Origin: Bacteroidales bacterium
GTDB lineage: Bacteria; Bacteroidota; Bacteroidia; Bacteroidales; UBA1556
Direction: 5' to 3'
Length of the DNA stretch: 62,139 bases
Assembly (NCBI GenBank): GCA_023146135.1
Contig: JAGLCR010000032.1
Location: forward strand, 1 to 62,139
The notes beneath the pieces are model-generated. The model was given only the letters and a program-made list of their open reading frames with translations. It did not search any database and was not told the origin of the DNA. The position numbers and the translations under genes were made by a program. Position 1 is the first letter of the stretch, and every line of letters begins with the position of its first letter. Positions 53,407 through 62,139 of the stretch are shown one piece after another.

Positions 53407-54660
53407 ATGGGATATTTATTTACTTCAGAATCAGTTTCTGAAGGTCATCCAGACAAAGTTTCTGATCAGATTTCAGATGCGATTTTAGATTATTTTTTGG
53501 CTTTTGACCCTAGTTCAAAAGTAGCGGTTGAAACATTAGTTACGACAGGGCAAGTGGTTTTGGCTGGTGAGGTTAACTCTAATACCTATGTTGATGTACA
53601 GCAGGTTGCGCGTGATGTGATTAATCGTATTGGTTATACCAAAAGCGAGTATATGTTTGATGGAAACTCTTGTGGAGTGCTGTCGGCAATTCATGAGCAG
53701 TCGAGCGATATCCGTCAAGGTGTTGATCGTGAGGCAAAAGAGAATCAAGGTGCTGGTGACCAAGGAATGATGTTTGGTTATGCCTCAAACGAAACTGATA
53801 ATTTTATGCCTCTTTCATTGGAGCTTTCGCATCTATTGGTTTATGAAATGGCGCAAATTCGTAAAGAAGGAAAAGAGATGACTTACCTTCGTCCTGATTC
53901 AAAATCCCAAGTAACTATTGAATATGGTGATGATAATAATCCAGTGCGTATAGATACAATTGTGGTATCTACTCAGCATGACGATTTTGATGAGGATGAG
54001 GCTATGTTGGCGAAGATAAAAGAAGATGTAATTAAAATTTTGGTGCCTCGTGCAATGAAACAATTACCCGCAGGCGTTCAATCTTTATTCAACGATCAGA
54101 TTACTTACCATGTTAATCCAACAGGTAAATTTGTAATTGGTGGTCCTCATGGCGATACAGGTCTTACAGGTCGTAAGATTATTGTAGATACCTACGGTGG
54201 AAAAGGAGCTCACGGTGGTGGAGCTTTCTCTGGTAAAGACCCTTCAAAGGTTGATCGATCAGCAGCTTATGCTGCACGCCATATTGCTAAGAACTTGGTT
54301 GCAGCAGGCGTGGCCGACGAGATTTTGGTTCAGGTTTCTTACGCTATTGGTGTGGCTAAGCCGATGAATATTTTCGTTGATTCCTATGGTACTGCAAAAG
54401 TAGATATTAGCGATGCTGAAATAGCAGAAAAGGTAGATGCGTTATTTGATATGCGCCCTGCTTTTATTGAGGAACGTTTGAAATTGCGTAATCCTATTTA
54501 TTCGGAGTCAGCATCATATGGTCATATGGGTCGTACGCCAAGAAGTATTGTTAAGAAATTCCATTCTGATTACCTTGGTGATAAGGAACTTGAAGTAGAA
54601 TTGTTTACTTGGGAGAAACTTGATTTTGTAGAAAAAGTTAAAGCAGCTTTTAATCTATAA
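53407..54660 (+). CDS. metK: S-adenosylmethionine synthetase
   Basis: Makes SAM from methionine and ATP. The 417-residue protein has the ATP-binding [19 protein letters not shown], the metal and substrate loop [12 protein letters not shown] (about 116-127), and the P-loop-like [20 protein letters not shown] (about 278-297) with catalytic Lys and Asp. Length is slightly above the E. coli enzyme (384), because of an insert after [14 protein letters not shown]. The folded leader (53257-53351) and a terminator (54683-54720) bound a single-gene unit. Confidence 0.97.
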   Translation: MGYLFTSESVSEGHPDKVSDQISDAILDYFLAFDPSSKVAVETLVTTGQVVLAGEVNSNTYVDVQQVARDVINRIGYTKSEYMFDGNSCGVLSAIHEQSSDIRQGVDREAKENQGAGDQGMMFGYASNETDNFMPLSLELSHLLVYEMAQIRKEGKEMTYLRPDSKSQVTIEYGDDNNPVRIDTIVVSTQHDDFDEDEAMLAKIKEDVIKILVPRAMKQLPAGVQSLFNDQITYHVNPTGKFVIGGPHGDTGLTGRKIIVDTYGGKGAHGGGAFSGKDPSKVDRSAAYAARHIAKNLVAAGVADEILVQVSYAIGVAKPMNIFVDSYGTAKVDISDAEIAEKVDALFDMRPAFIEERLKLRNPIYSESASYGHMGRTPRSIVKKFHSDYLGDKELEVELFTWEKLDFVEKVKAAFNL

Positions 54661-54682
54661 GAAATAGTTTTTTTTAGATATG

Positions 54683-54720
54683 GAAAGCCCATTAGATTTT
54701 ATCTAATGGGCTTTCTTTTT
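54683..54720 (+). terminator. Intrinsic terminator of metK
   Basis: Arms GAAAGCCCATTAGAT and ATCTAATGGGCTTTC form a perfect 15-bp stem with a TTT loop, followed by a T-run. Confidence 0.9.
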
Positions 54721-54771
54721 GGCTAATTACTATTTTGAGACAATACAATTATTCTATTGGTTTTTTCTCTT

Positions 54772-54795
54772 TTACTTTTTCAGCTGAAAAAGTAA
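54772..54795. repeat. 24-base palindrome at the head of a possible dispersed repeat
   Basis: TTACTTTTTCAGCTGAAAAAGTAA is perfectly self-complementary. The next 75 bases (AACAAAAAAGCTTGCGCTGAC and on) look like a Bacteroidota intergenic repeat I have seen in other genomes as a spurious VTKK-type reading frame. No gene lies in 54721-54929. Confidence 0.45.
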
Positions 54796-54905
54796 CAAAA
54801 AAGCTTGCGCTGACGAGAATTGACTAAAAAATCAGGAAAGAAATCTAAGCACAAAAGCTTCTGTTTTTATAAACATTCCATCGTGTAAAAAAATATATTA
54901 TTCAA

Positions 54906-54937
54906 TTGATGATTCCCATTATTTGCCCTTAATTTTA
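54906..54937 (+). promoter_or_regulatory. Promoter of the DivIC-like gene, predicted leaderless
   Basis: TTG (54906-54908), 21 bases, TAATTTTA (54930-54937), then only four bases to the ATG at 54942. Both boxes and spacing fit the consensus, so the mRNA should start at or within a few bases of the start codon. Confidence 0.7.
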
Positions 54938-54941
54938 CCTC

Positions 54942-55265
54942 ATGGAATTATTGAAGAAAACACTTGGTTTTTTATTGAACGGCTATGTTATTGTATCCTT
55001 AGTTTTTGTGTTTTTCGTTTTAATTTTTGGTCCAAACAATATAGGAGCGCAGTATAAACTAAGCAATGAAGAGGAGGAGGCGCAGGCTGAACAGCAATTT
55101 TATATTGATGAGATTGAGAAGAACCGTAAAATATCCAAAGAGTTAATGACCGATTTAGATAATTTAGAACGCTTTGCAAGGGAAAAATACTGGATGAAGC
55201 GGGATAATGAAGATGTGTTTTTGATTATACATAAGGATGAGGCTAAACAAACCAAGATGAAATAA
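54942..55265 (+). CDS. FtsB/DivIC-like septum formation initiator
   Basis: The 107-residue protein has a single N-terminal membrane helix (about 14-31), an acidic coiled-coil region (NEEEEAQAEQQFYIDEIEKN) and the conserved end LERFAREKYWMKRDNEDVFLI. The layout is that of FtsB/DivIC proteins, which bridge early and late divisome components at the septum. Length is usual. Its 3' end overlaps the convergent DUF456 gene by 23 bases. Confidence 0.85.
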   Translation: MELLKKTLGFLLNGYVIVSLVFVFFVLIFGPNNIGAQYKLSNEEEEAQAEQQFYIDEIEKNRKISKELMTDLDNLERFAREKYWMKRDNEDVFLIIHKDEAKQTKMK

Positions 55266-55740
55266 GCCCCCAAGATTCTGAAATAAAATAATATGCAATC
55301 AAAAAACTTACCACGAGTTTCATAAGTGTCCCTGCAACAAAGCCCACAAATGCTCCAAAGCCTGCACGTAGTGCATCATCATTATGTTTTCCTGCTATAA
55401 GCTCTCCAGAATAAGCTCCTAAAAAAGGACCAATAATGATTCCCCATGGCGGAATTAATAAGCCTAATAATAAGCCCACGATACTCCCATAAGTACCATA
55501 TTTACTTCCTCCAAATTTTTTAGTGCCCCAAATGGGAACATAAAAATCGAGTAAAGTAACCACGATTACTATACTAAACCATGCTAGCATAAAGGACCAT
55601 GTGAAGGGTGTTGCTTCGGCAAATTGTAATAGTATAAGTGCTATGAAGGCTATTGGAGGGCCTGGAATTCCTGGAATAATACAGCCAATAATGCCGATAA
55701 TAATGAGGATTAATCCAATAATGATAATAGCTGCTTCCAT
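55243..55740 (-). CDS. DUF456 membrane protein
   Basis: The 165-residue protein consists of about five hydrophobic helices. GCIIPGIPGPPIAFIALILLQ (split near residue 20-40; the core is IPGIPGPP) and GSKYGTYGSIVGLLLGLLIPPWG are the family signatures, repeated as Gly-rich helix pairs. Function is unknown. I use ATG 55740; the upstream TTG at 55755 lies inside a TATCTTCG box (55752-55745) that would give a leaderless transcript. The stop lies inside the 3' end of the DivIC-like gene. Confidence 0.82.
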   Translation of the reverse strand: MEAAIIIIGLILIIIGIIGCIIPGIPGPPIAFIALILLQFAEATPFTWSFMLAWFSIVIVVTLLDFYVPIWGTKKFGGSKYGTYGSIVGLLLGLLIPPWGIIIGPFLGAYSGELIAGKHNDDALRAGFGAFVGFVAGTLMKLVVSFLIAYYFISESWGLISSWFV

Positions 55741-56165
55741 ATTGCGAAGATACAAAAAGATGATTATGATTTGCTTACGATCAATCTGTAGCCTTGTTAT
55801 TACTTACAAATATTTTTTCAACTTCTTAGCCTGTCATGACCATGCTGGAAATGCCTGTAACATATTATGATACAGTAGGGTATGATGCTATTGAGTTGGC
55901 AATTATTGCTAAAGATACGGTTCTTTATCTTGCTGTTTCAAATTTAGTGTAATTCTCATAATGACATTATATTCTCGATTTAGGAATACGCTTTATATAG
56001 CATATATATAAACAAATCAGACTATCTGTGTGTTATGGAATTAGACTAAATTGGTGTAATTATTGCGCTTTAAAAGTAATCACTTTTTTAATTGAAACAA
56101 ATTCTATGAATACGCCTTTTGGAAACACCAAAAGGAATGTTATAATCAATTAAAACTCTAGTATT
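55741..56165. other. Gene-free region with a short hairpin at its right end
   Basis: About 425 AT-rich bases. A 38-codon plus-strand frame (55836-55952) has no match I know and no promoter. The rest holds the leader of the T9SS repeat protein, including the hairpin at 56115-56135. No full promoter is visible; TAATTATTG near 56057 is off-consensus. Confidence 0.5.
56115..56135 (+). other. Hairpin in the leader of the T9SS repeat protein
   Basis: CCTTTTGG and CCAAAAGG with an AAACA loop, 30 bases before the ATG. Perfect 8-bp stem without a U-tract, so a leader structure rather than a terminator. Confidence 0.5.
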
Positions 56166-58757
56166 ATGAAAAAAATTATTACACTTTTTACTTTAATTTT
56201 CCTATTAGCTGGTTCAGAACTATCGGCTACGGTTGTTACGCTAACGCTCAATGACCATAATGGAACCGAAATTACCACAGGGGTGACTTGGGGTTATCGA
56301 ATTGGTTATAGTGGTTCCTATATATCAATTACATCTGGTGATGATTTACCGCCAAATGCAAACAACTTTCGGGTAACTTATGGAGCTGCGGGACAGAGTA
56401 CTTTTAAAATACAAGATATTACTACTGATGCGAATGTTATATTTCAAACGGTAGGGGTAAATGTGACTTTAGAAGATTGCGATGGTAATACATTAGCAGG
56501 AACTCTGGGTTATAGAGTAGGTTATTCTGGTGCTTTTCAACCGGTAACTGGTCCTTTGGAGTTACTTGAATTAACTGGATATGGGAGCCAAGGTAAATAT
56601 GGTTTTCAAGTAAAATATGGTCCAACAAGTAGATATAAAATTAGTAAATTACAAGATATATCTGTTGATCCAAATATTTTGTTTACAACAACTACTGTAA
56701 CTATGATTGGCACAGCGCCAATACAGTATCGAATTGGTTTTGGCCAATGGCAAACATATAACGGTTCGCTAGAAATGTTGCCGATGACATATAAATTTAG
56801 ATTTGGTGGTTCTGGTGCTGGAAATCCAATAGCGGTAAGCGGTTGCTCTATTACTGGTGGTTTTATCACTCTTGTTGACGAAGCTGGAAATCCTATGGTT
56901 AACTATTCTGTTGACTATCCAGCAGAAAATAATAATCTGAAATACAAATATCGCTGTGGCGGAAGTTGGGCTGCATGGACAAAATTTCATACAGATGCCA
57001 ATGGTCAGATATGGTTCAGTATTGATTGTCCGAATGATAATTGGGACAATAAAATAACAATGGTACTCAACCAGACTTCGATGGAACAGGATGTGACTGT
57101 GAATTCAACTTTCCAGGCAGCAAAAGTTAATGTTAACCTGAAAACCTGCGATGGGCTCATTACAGATGCCCCAGGTGGAACAGTGGAACAAGGTGGTGGC
57201 TACTGGTTCACCCACGGAATGACAGGAACAACTGGTACAGTAAGTCTTTATACCTTTCCTACGAGCAGTATCAAGCTTAGAATGAACTATAATCATGGGA
57301 AACAAATACTTTACTCGGCAATAGTTGCTGGAACCAATGAAGTTGACTTTACAACCACAGCAGTAACTTTTAATTACGCTAATGATATTAAGTCAAATAA
57401 AGGTGGTTCATGGTGGATGTTTAATAAGCCTACAATGGACTTGTTACCAGGCGACTATAAATTATGGTTTAAAGATGGTTCTAGTTGGAATGGTCCAATG
57501 GAGTTGGCTGTGAGCGGTTGTACAATGGATAAGAGTCCATTATTTATGAAACTGTTTGACAGTAATGGAGACGGACTTGAGGGTGGAATTGCCAGATACA
57601 GAATAGGTTCAGATCCTTACCAAATTGCGGGCACTACAGATGCGAACGGTGAAGTCTTTGCACTCATCGACGGAAACCATTCTTCTTTATGGTTTAAAAT
57701 GGAGTGGCTTGAGCATAATAAAGCAATAAAGCAAAATATCAGTACCAACTCAACGGTTGTATTCCAAACTAAGTTAGTAACAGTAAAATTGGACAATTCT
57801 AGTAATGCGCCTTTAATTGCGGATGAACTATTTTATCGCCTTGGAGGTGGGGCTTATGTGTCCCTTGGCACAAACATCAGTTCTGCAACTGTTGAAATGC
57901 TACCGATGGCGGTTTGGTATAAAACTAGATACTTGGGTCATAATAAATTTATGAAGCAAAACGTGGGCTCAAATTCTACGGTAACTTTCAAAACTAAGTT
58001 AGTAACAGTAAAACTGGATGATTCTAATAATCAGCCTTTAATAGCGGATGAATTATTTTATCGCCATGGAGGAGGGTCTTATGTGTCTCTTGGCACAAAC
58101 ATCAGTTCTGCAACTGTTGAAATGCTACCGATGAAGGTTTGGTATAAAACTAGATACTTGGGTCATGATAAAAATATGAAGCAAAATGTGGGTTCAAATT
58201 CTACGGTTACTTTCAAAACAGTCGCTGTAACAATGCAGTTGCTGGATGCTTCAAGTAATCCTTTGGCAGGTAGTGCATTTTACAGAAATGGTGCAGGTAG
58301 TTACGTGGCATTTGGAGGTGGTACAACTACTACTATGATGGAAATGCTTCCAATGCAATATTGGTTCAAGTGTAGCTATAATACATCTACTAAGAATAAG
58401 AAACATACAGTGAAGACTTCTAAACCGATAGTGACATTTATTTATAATGGAACAACTATAACTAGAAAAGCACAAGTAATTATTCCGGTTGTAGAGGAGT
58501 CTAGTTTTAAAACTTACCCGAACCCAACTTCGCAGAGTGCTAAGTTTGAGTTTGCTTCGCCTGAAGATACACATGTACGTATCGTAATTTACGATATGAC
58601 AGGTCGAATGGTAAAAACTGTATTCGATAATCCAATTATGGGTGGTGTAAATTACAAGGTCGAGTTTGTACCTGAATCTCAAATTAGTGGGATGTATATT
58701 TATCGCATGACAATTGGTGAGAAAGTATATAACGGTAAAATTGTTTATAAAAAATAG
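56166..58757 (+). CDS. T9SS-sorted repeat-domain surface protein
   Basis: The 863-residue protein has a signal peptide (KKIITLFTLIFLLAGSELSA), about ten beta-rich repeats of 70-85 residues and a type A T9SS sorting domain (about 785-863: FKTYPNPTSQSAKFEFASP, VRIVIYDMTGRMVKTVF, ISGMYIYRM). A repeat begins with a VTVxLxDxxGxPL strand, holds YRxGxGxY and MLPMxxWxK motifs in the middle, and ends with a VxFxT strand. The domain is not one I can name. Two adjacent copies (residues about 534-683) are nearly identical and correspond to a 225-bp tandem duplication. It is likely a surface adhesin or stalk, but nothing shows a ligand. Confidence 0.82.
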   Translation: MKKIITLFTLIFLLAGSELSATVVTLTLNDHNGTEITTGVTWGYRIGYSGSYISITSGDDLPPNANNFRVTYGAAGQSTFKIQDITTDANVIFQTVGVNVTLEDCDGNTLAGTLGYRVGYSGAFQPVTGPLELLELTGYGSQGKYGFQVKYGPTSRYKISKLQDISVDPNILFTTTTVTMIGTAPIQYRIGFGQWQTYNGSLEMLPMTYKFRFGGSGAGNPIAVSGCSITGGFITLVDEAGNPMVNYSVDYPAENNNLKYKYRCGGSWAAWTKFHTDANGQIWFSIDCPNDNWDNKITMVLNQTSMEQDVTVNSTFQAAKVNVNLKTCDGLITDAPGGTVEQGGGYWFTHGMTGTTGTVSLYTFPTSSIKLRMNYNHGKQILYSAIVAGTNEVDFTTTAVTFNYANDIKSNKGGSWWMFNKPTMDLLPGDYKLWFKDGSSWNGPMELAVSGCTMDKSPLFMKLFDSNGDGLEGGIARYRIGSDPYQIAGTTDANGEVFALIDGNHSSLWFKMEWLEHNKAIKQNISTNSTVVFQTKLVTVKLDNSSNAPLIADELFYRLGGGAYVSLGTNISSATVEMLPMAVWYKTRYLGHNKFMKQNVGSNSTVTFKTKLVTVKLDDSNNQPLIADELFYRHGGGSYVSLGTNISSATVEMLPMKVWYKTRYLGHDKNMKQNVGSNSTVTFKTVAVTMQLLDASSNPLAGSAFYRNGAGSYVAFGGGTTTTMMEMLPMQYWFKCSYNTSTKNKKHTVKTSKPIVTFIYNGTTITRKAQVIIPVVEESSFKTYPNPTSQSAKFEFASPEDTHVRIVIYDMTGRMVKTVFDNPIMGGVNYKVEFVPESQISGMYIYRMTIGEKVYNGKIVYKK
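57766..58215 (+). repeat. 225-bp tandem duplication inside the T9SS protein gene
   Basis: AAACTAAGTTAGTAACAGTAAA begins at 57766 and again at 57991, exactly 225 bases (75 codons) apart. The copies share long identical runs, such as CAAACATCAGTTCTGCAACT, with scattered substitutions. A third, diverged unit follows from 58216. The frame is kept, so the duplication changes repeat number only. Confidence 0.9.
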
Positions 58758-58810
58758 ATAATTATTTATTGTAATAATTGGCTAATTAATTATTAAGCAA
58801 TATTTATATA

Positions 58811-58849
58811 AGAGGCTGTCTCTATGTTTAGAGGCAGCCTCTTTTTTTA
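58811..58849 (+). terminator. Intrinsic terminator of the T9SS repeat protein
   Basis: AGAGGCTGTCTCT pairs with AGAGGCAGCCTCT (one G-U pair), loop of six, then TTTTTTTAT. Confidence 0.9.
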
Positions 58850-59461
58850 TTTTTGTTAGGAAACCCAGCTTTTGTACGAATGCGCTAACGCAAGACTGTA
58901 TCTTGTGGTGTATATAGCGCAACTTATGGGTTATAGTGGGAGAAAAGGAGTGTTAGATGAAATTTTAATAACTAATATGCAGAAATACAAGGTGATACAA
59001 TTGCGCTGTAGGGAGGTATAGTAATAGTAAAGCCAAAGAAATAGACACTATTGTAAGCACTCGGTATATATCGAGTATCAGCCCTATGCTAAAGGCGATT
59101 TTATGAGTATCTCGGCCCAAAAAGTGTTATTTTTGCCATGGAGAATTTGGTTTTTTTGTTGTGCAACTCAAATGTAATAGAGATGCTTTAATCTTATTCT
59201 CTATGTTTACTTTTTTATCAATCGTTTAGGACAGGATTGGTTTAATATTATATAATTGATGCTTGATAATTATATACATTTGAATCGAAATTAAAAAAAA
59301 CCGATTTTTTAGTGGACTAAACCAGTAAGTATGGTAAAAGCAGCTAGTGTTTTATTTTTATAAATAGCTCTTTTACTTTCAATTTACTGTAATGAAATGA
59401 TATTATTAATTTTGCTTAATTATCGCTAACAATAGTGATTGTTAAACTATTATAATTTAAT
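58850..59461. other. Gene-free region before the exopolysaccharide locus
   Basis: Over 600 bases without a coding frame of note. Short stretches around 58980-59110 read like decayed coding sequence broken by stop codons, but no family is recognisable. A -7 box for the next gene lies at 59407-59414. Confidence 0.5.
59407..59414 (+). promoter_or_regulatory. -7 box of the TPR/beta-barrel gene
   Basis: TAATTTTG, exact to TAnnTTTG, about 47 bases before the ATG. No -33 TTG in place. Confidence 0.5.
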
Positions 59462-60997
59462 ATGGCCAAAGTTTTTATAAATATTATGAATAGATTTATT
59501 AAATCGTTCATAATTATACTTCTTTTAGGAAATAGTGTTTTTTCCTTTGCTCAAGAAAAAGATACCCTTGCATTAGCAAAAGAATGGAATGATTCAAAAA
59601 AATTCTGCAAAGCTTCTTCTATCCTCAGCGAATATTATTCAAATCATCCTCAAGATTTATATGCAGGATGGCTTTACGCATTGTCGCTTCATCAGTTAGG
59701 GAAATTCACTAAATCGCAGGAAATATACGACCATCTCACAAAATCATTTTCAACAAATAATGATTTAAAATTGGATAGAATCAATAAATTAGGAGAAACT
59801 GGACGTTTTAATAAAGCCATCGACCAAATAAAAATTGAAAAAGCCAGTTTCCCATTGTCGTATCAACAAGAATTGTTAAGAACCAAAGCGAAAATATTTT
59901 TTTGGCAAGGGGATTATGATAAAGCTTTTGAAAATGTGAACGCCTTTTTAGCAATTAATCCGCGGGATGTGGAAGCTTTGTTTTTAAAAAGGAAAATTGA
60001 ATTGGCGCGAAAGTCGCGGTTAAATATAGATTTTGTTTATTTCGGTGACGACCAACCGTTGACAAGAAGTGCCCCGTCTATCAGATATCAACATTACCTT
60101 AATTCAAATTTTACTGTTGGAGCTTATGCCGACATATTTTTTTACAATTATGAATCTAAAAATGAAGTAACCAATTGGATAAAAGCAACTACAACTTATC
60201 GGTCATTCAAAGGTAATTTGATTGTCAAAGGAGCAATAGGGAATATATATTATTCTTCTGGCCATGATAATGAGTTAACAGGACTATTATCGGTAACCAA
60301 AGGTATAATTCCTAGGTTAAGCGTAACTGCTTATATTGAAAGAGCCCCCTATTTGGCAACCACTTTTTCAGTAAACAATAAGTTATTGATGAACCAAAGC
60401 GGTGTTTCATTGGATTGGAATGACAGCAAAGGGTTTATGGGGCGTTTATCCTATGATATTTCACTATTCTCGGAGATAAATAATTCGTATTACACTATTG
60501 GCGGATGGTTGGTTTCTCCATCATTAAATTTTAATAAATTGAGTCTACGATTAGGATATGGATATGGTTTTAGCACTTCAGAGAAAAACACTTTTGTTTC
60601 TAAATATGACTTAGATTATATAGAATCTAATTGGACAGAAGATTATAATATTGAAGGTGTTTACGATCCATTTTTCTCCCCAAAAAACCAGCAAGTACAT
60701 TCTGCCATTGGTTTAGTAAATTATAAACCCAACAATAAAATTAATTTTGGATTTGATATTGGATATGGTTTCATAGGGGTGGCTGATTCCCCCATGCTTT
60801 ATCTCAATAAAGATGCAGAAGGAAATAATTTCATTGATAAAGACTATTATCTTGTTTCTTATCACCCACTTTATATAAACACGTTTTTTTCCTATCGTTT
60901 TGCCGATAAATTGGATGTAAAACTTTTTTATAAATACCAAGAAACATTCTATTACCAAAGCAATCTTCTGGGAATTAGCTTGCTAATTATTTTTTAA
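59462..60997 (+). CDS. TPR plus outer-membrane beta-barrel protein of an exopolysaccharide locus
   Basis: The 511-residue product has a signal peptide (FIIILLLGNSVFSFAQ, about 16-31), a TPR-type helical region (about 35-185: LYAGWLYALSLHQLGKFTKS, KAKIFFWQGDYDKAFENVNA, INPRDVEALFLKRKIEL) and a C-terminal barrel (about 190-511) with many aromatic strand ends (FVYFGDD, FFSYRF, LLGISLLIIF). The layout is that of PgaA/BcsC- or YaiO-type proteins, which thread polysaccharide through the outer membrane. A BcsA-like synthase starts 3 bases after its stop codon. ATG 59486 is a second possible start (MNRFIKSF) and gives a neater signal peptide. Confidence 0.8.
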   Translation: MAKVFINIMNRFIKSFIIILLLGNSVFSFAQEKDTLALAKEWNDSKKFCKASSILSEYYSNHPQDLYAGWLYALSLHQLGKFTKSQEIYDHLTKSFSTNNDLKLDRINKLGETGRFNKAIDQIKIEKASFPLSYQQELLRTKAKIFFWQGDYDKAFENVNAFLAINPRDVEALFLKRKIELARKSRLNIDFVYFGDDQPLTRSAPSIRYQHYLNSNFTVGAYADIFFYNYESKNEVTNWIKATTTYRSFKGNLIVKGAIGNIYYSSGHDNELTGLLSVTKGIIPRLSVTAYIERAPYLATTFSVNNKLLMNQSGVSLDWNDSKGFMGRLSYDISLFSEINNSYYTIGGWLVSPSLNFNKLSLRLGYGYGFSTSEKNTFVSKYDLDYIESNWTEDYNIEGVYDPFFSPKNQQVHSAIGLVNYKPNNKINFGFDIGYGFIGVADSPMLYLNKDAEGNNFIDKDYYLVSYHPLYINTFFSYRFADKLDVKLFYKYQETFYYQSNLLGISLLIIF

Positions 60998-61000
60998 CTG

Positions 61001-62139
61001 ATGAGCAGAACCGACTCTTTTAATATGTGGCAATTCCGTAGAGCTAAAAAAGTAAAGCCGTATGATAAATTTATCATCCTTGTGCTTTCTTTTGCGGGAG
61101 TGGTGAGTATCTTTGGCTTATTGGAATGGTGGTTTCAGGGAAAACACATTGTGAGTTTTGGTCTTTTTGTTGTGTTAAGCACATTTTTTTGGTATGGAAT
61201 ATTTAGAATTGTCTTAGTTTGGATAAATTATCTGGGGATAAAAAATCCTGAGAGAGTTCCCGTTCCCAAGAAAGGGTTGAGCGTTGCCATTTTTACAACA
61301 AGTGCTCCTGAAGAGCCGGTGTCGATGTATGAAAAAACATTGGAAGCCTTACAAAATGTCACCTATCCACATACTACTTATTTATTGGATAGTACCGAAG
61401 ATCCCGCATTTCGTATGGTGGCAAAAAAATATGGCGTAGTATTTCTTGATTTAGCAAATTTATCAGGGGCAAAAGCTGGAAAAATCAACAAAGCTCTAGA
61501 GTTGACAAACGAGGAGTTTATAGTTATTCTTGACCCTGATCACATTATTTTCCCTAATTATTTGGACGAAACCTTAGGTTTTTTTGAAAATGAAAAAGTT
61601 GGATTTGTACAGCCTTCTCAAGGATATTACAATCAATACCGATCTTTTATTGCCAAGGGTGCAGCCGAACAAACCTATACTTTTTATGGGCCAACCCAGA
61701 TGGGTTTATTTGGATATGGAGCAGCAGTTGCTATTGGTGCCAATTGTACATTTCGCAGAAAAGCGTTAGAAAGTATTGGTGGTCATGCAGTAGCCTTAGC
61801 GGAGGATTTGGTAACCTCCATGCGCCTTCATGCTGAAGGCTGGCAATCGGTATACAATCCGGTGATTATAAATCGTGGTTTGGTTCCCGAAGAATTTGGC
61901 TCATTTGCCAAACAACAACTGAAATGGTCTCGAGGGGTATTCGAAGTTTTATTTACTGAATATCCTCAATTATTTAGCAAGTTCTCCTTTTGGCAACGGT
62001 TTTCTTATGGAGCCATCTCTTTATATTATTTGACAGGATTGATGACCTTGTTTTTTATTTTGATTCCTCCATTCTATTTTTTGACAGGAATAATTCCAGC
62101 CAATATGGATTTTGCTGAGTTTTTAATAAAAGGTACACC
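61001..62139 (+). CDS. BcsA-like processive glycosyltransferase, 3' end outside window
   Basis: From ATG 61001 the frame is open to the window edge (379 codons). Two membrane helices (about 27-45 and 51-72) precede a GT-A domain. Visible motifs are LDSTEDPAF (D of the first motif), VILDPDHIIFPNYL (DPDH in the place of DxD, about residue 170-176), GANCTFRRKALESIGGH, AEDLVTSMRLHAEGW (AED in place of TED, general base) and QQLKWSRGVFEVL, with Lys in the Q(Q/R)xRW motif. Further helices follow near the edge. The enzyme would polymerise and translocate a glucan or other polymer. Whether a PilZ domain follows is not visible. Confidence 0.85.
   Translation, partial: MSRTDSFNMWQFRRAKKVKPYDKFIILVLSFAGVVSIFGLLEWWFQGKHIVSFGLFVVLSTFFWYGIFRIVLVWINYLGIKNPERVPVPKKGLSVAIFTTSAPEEPVSMYEKTLEALQNVTYPHTTYLLDSTEDPAFRMVAKKYGVVFLDLANLSGAKAGKINKALELTNEEFIVILDPDHIIFPNYLDETLGFFENEKVGFVQPSQGYYNQYRSFIAKGAAEQTYTFYGPTQMGLFGYGAAVAIGANCTFRRKALESIGGHAVALAEDLVTSMRLHAEGWQSVYNPVIINRGLVPEEFGSFAKQQLKWSRGVFEVLFTEYPQLFSKFSFWQRFSYGAISLYYLTGLMTLFFILIPPFYFLTGIIPANMDFAEFLIKGT

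Noticed and set aside
55836-55952. A 38-codon plus-strand frame after DUF456
   Set aside because: Too short, no promoter box at a useful distance, no family known to me. Kept only as part of the intergenic description.
58860-59400. A decayed gene or insertion-sequence remnant before the exopolysaccharide locus
   Set aside because: Short readable stretches exist, but stops and frame changes are frequent and no transposase or other family could be recognised, nor any terminal inverted repeat.

Overview
The window is a stretch of ordinary chromosome from a member of the Bacteroidota. The evidence is a short primary sigma factor without region 1.1 (35245-36108), two proteins with type IX secretion C-terminal sorting domains (39784-41979 and 56166-58757), a GldA-type ABC ATPase, a HmuY/TonB-receptor pair, AT-rich DNA without Shine-Dalgarno sites, and repeated promoter boxes of the Bacteroidota type (TTG, 19-23 bases, TAnnTTTG or TAnnTTTA). 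A NhaD antiporter, a caa3 oxidase and several mechanosensitive channels fit an aerobic or microaerophilic organism from a saline habitat. The order and genus cannot be fixed from this sequence.

Layout. 1-5 kb: end of a SIMPL-domain gene, rplS, nhaD, then an SPFH/membrane-protein/Arc-like operon whose last gene is only 56 codons. 5-13 kb: two tandem glycosyltransferases, ftsE, a MscS channel, a K+ channel, mtnA and an outer-membrane protein. 13-20 kb: pyk, an amino-sugar-kinase/RapZ-C fusion, a MurU-like nucleotidyltransferase, an AddB-like nuclease and a HEAT-like protein, tightly packed on the plus strand. 20-24 kb: aspA and a single-chain LeuC-LeuD-type hydro-lyase. 24-29.6 kb: SCO1, oxidase subunits I, III, IV and II, and cyoE. 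30-34 kb: truA, NamZ (DUF1343), a DUF1287 protein, tag, and a small scar of a DNA methyltransferase coupled to an intact rhuM. 34-39 kb: rpe, rpoD, pnp, rpsO. 39-48 kb: a lysoplasmalogenase, a T9SS surface protein, an acyl-ACP thioesterase, a haem-uptake operon (small exported protein, TonB receptor, HmuY) and a WG-repeat protein. 48-55 kb: ligA, a PlsC-like acyltransferase, gldA, a second MscS-type channel and metK behind a structured leader. 55-62 kb: a DivIC/FtsB-like protein, DUF456, a large T9SS protein with a fresh 225-bp internal duplication, and the start of an exopolysaccharide locus (TPR/beta-barrel protein plus a BcsA-like glycosyltransferase cut by the window edge).

Functional links. 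NamZ would release MurNAc from peptidoglycan, and the kinase/MurU pair would turn it back into a UDP-sugar, so parts of a wall-recycling route lie 15 kb apart. MetK makes SAM and MtnA recycles its thioribose by-product. HmuY, the TonB receptor and the small exported protein look like one haem-acquisition unit.

The observations I rate highest are the kinase-RapZ fusion, the folded RNA before metK, the methyltransferase scar joined to rhuM, and a group of promoters that sit 4-6 bases before the start codon and so predict leaderless mRNAs. Dispersed palindromes of REP type also occur. No tRNA, rRNA, CRISPR array, intact insertion sequence or phage was seen.
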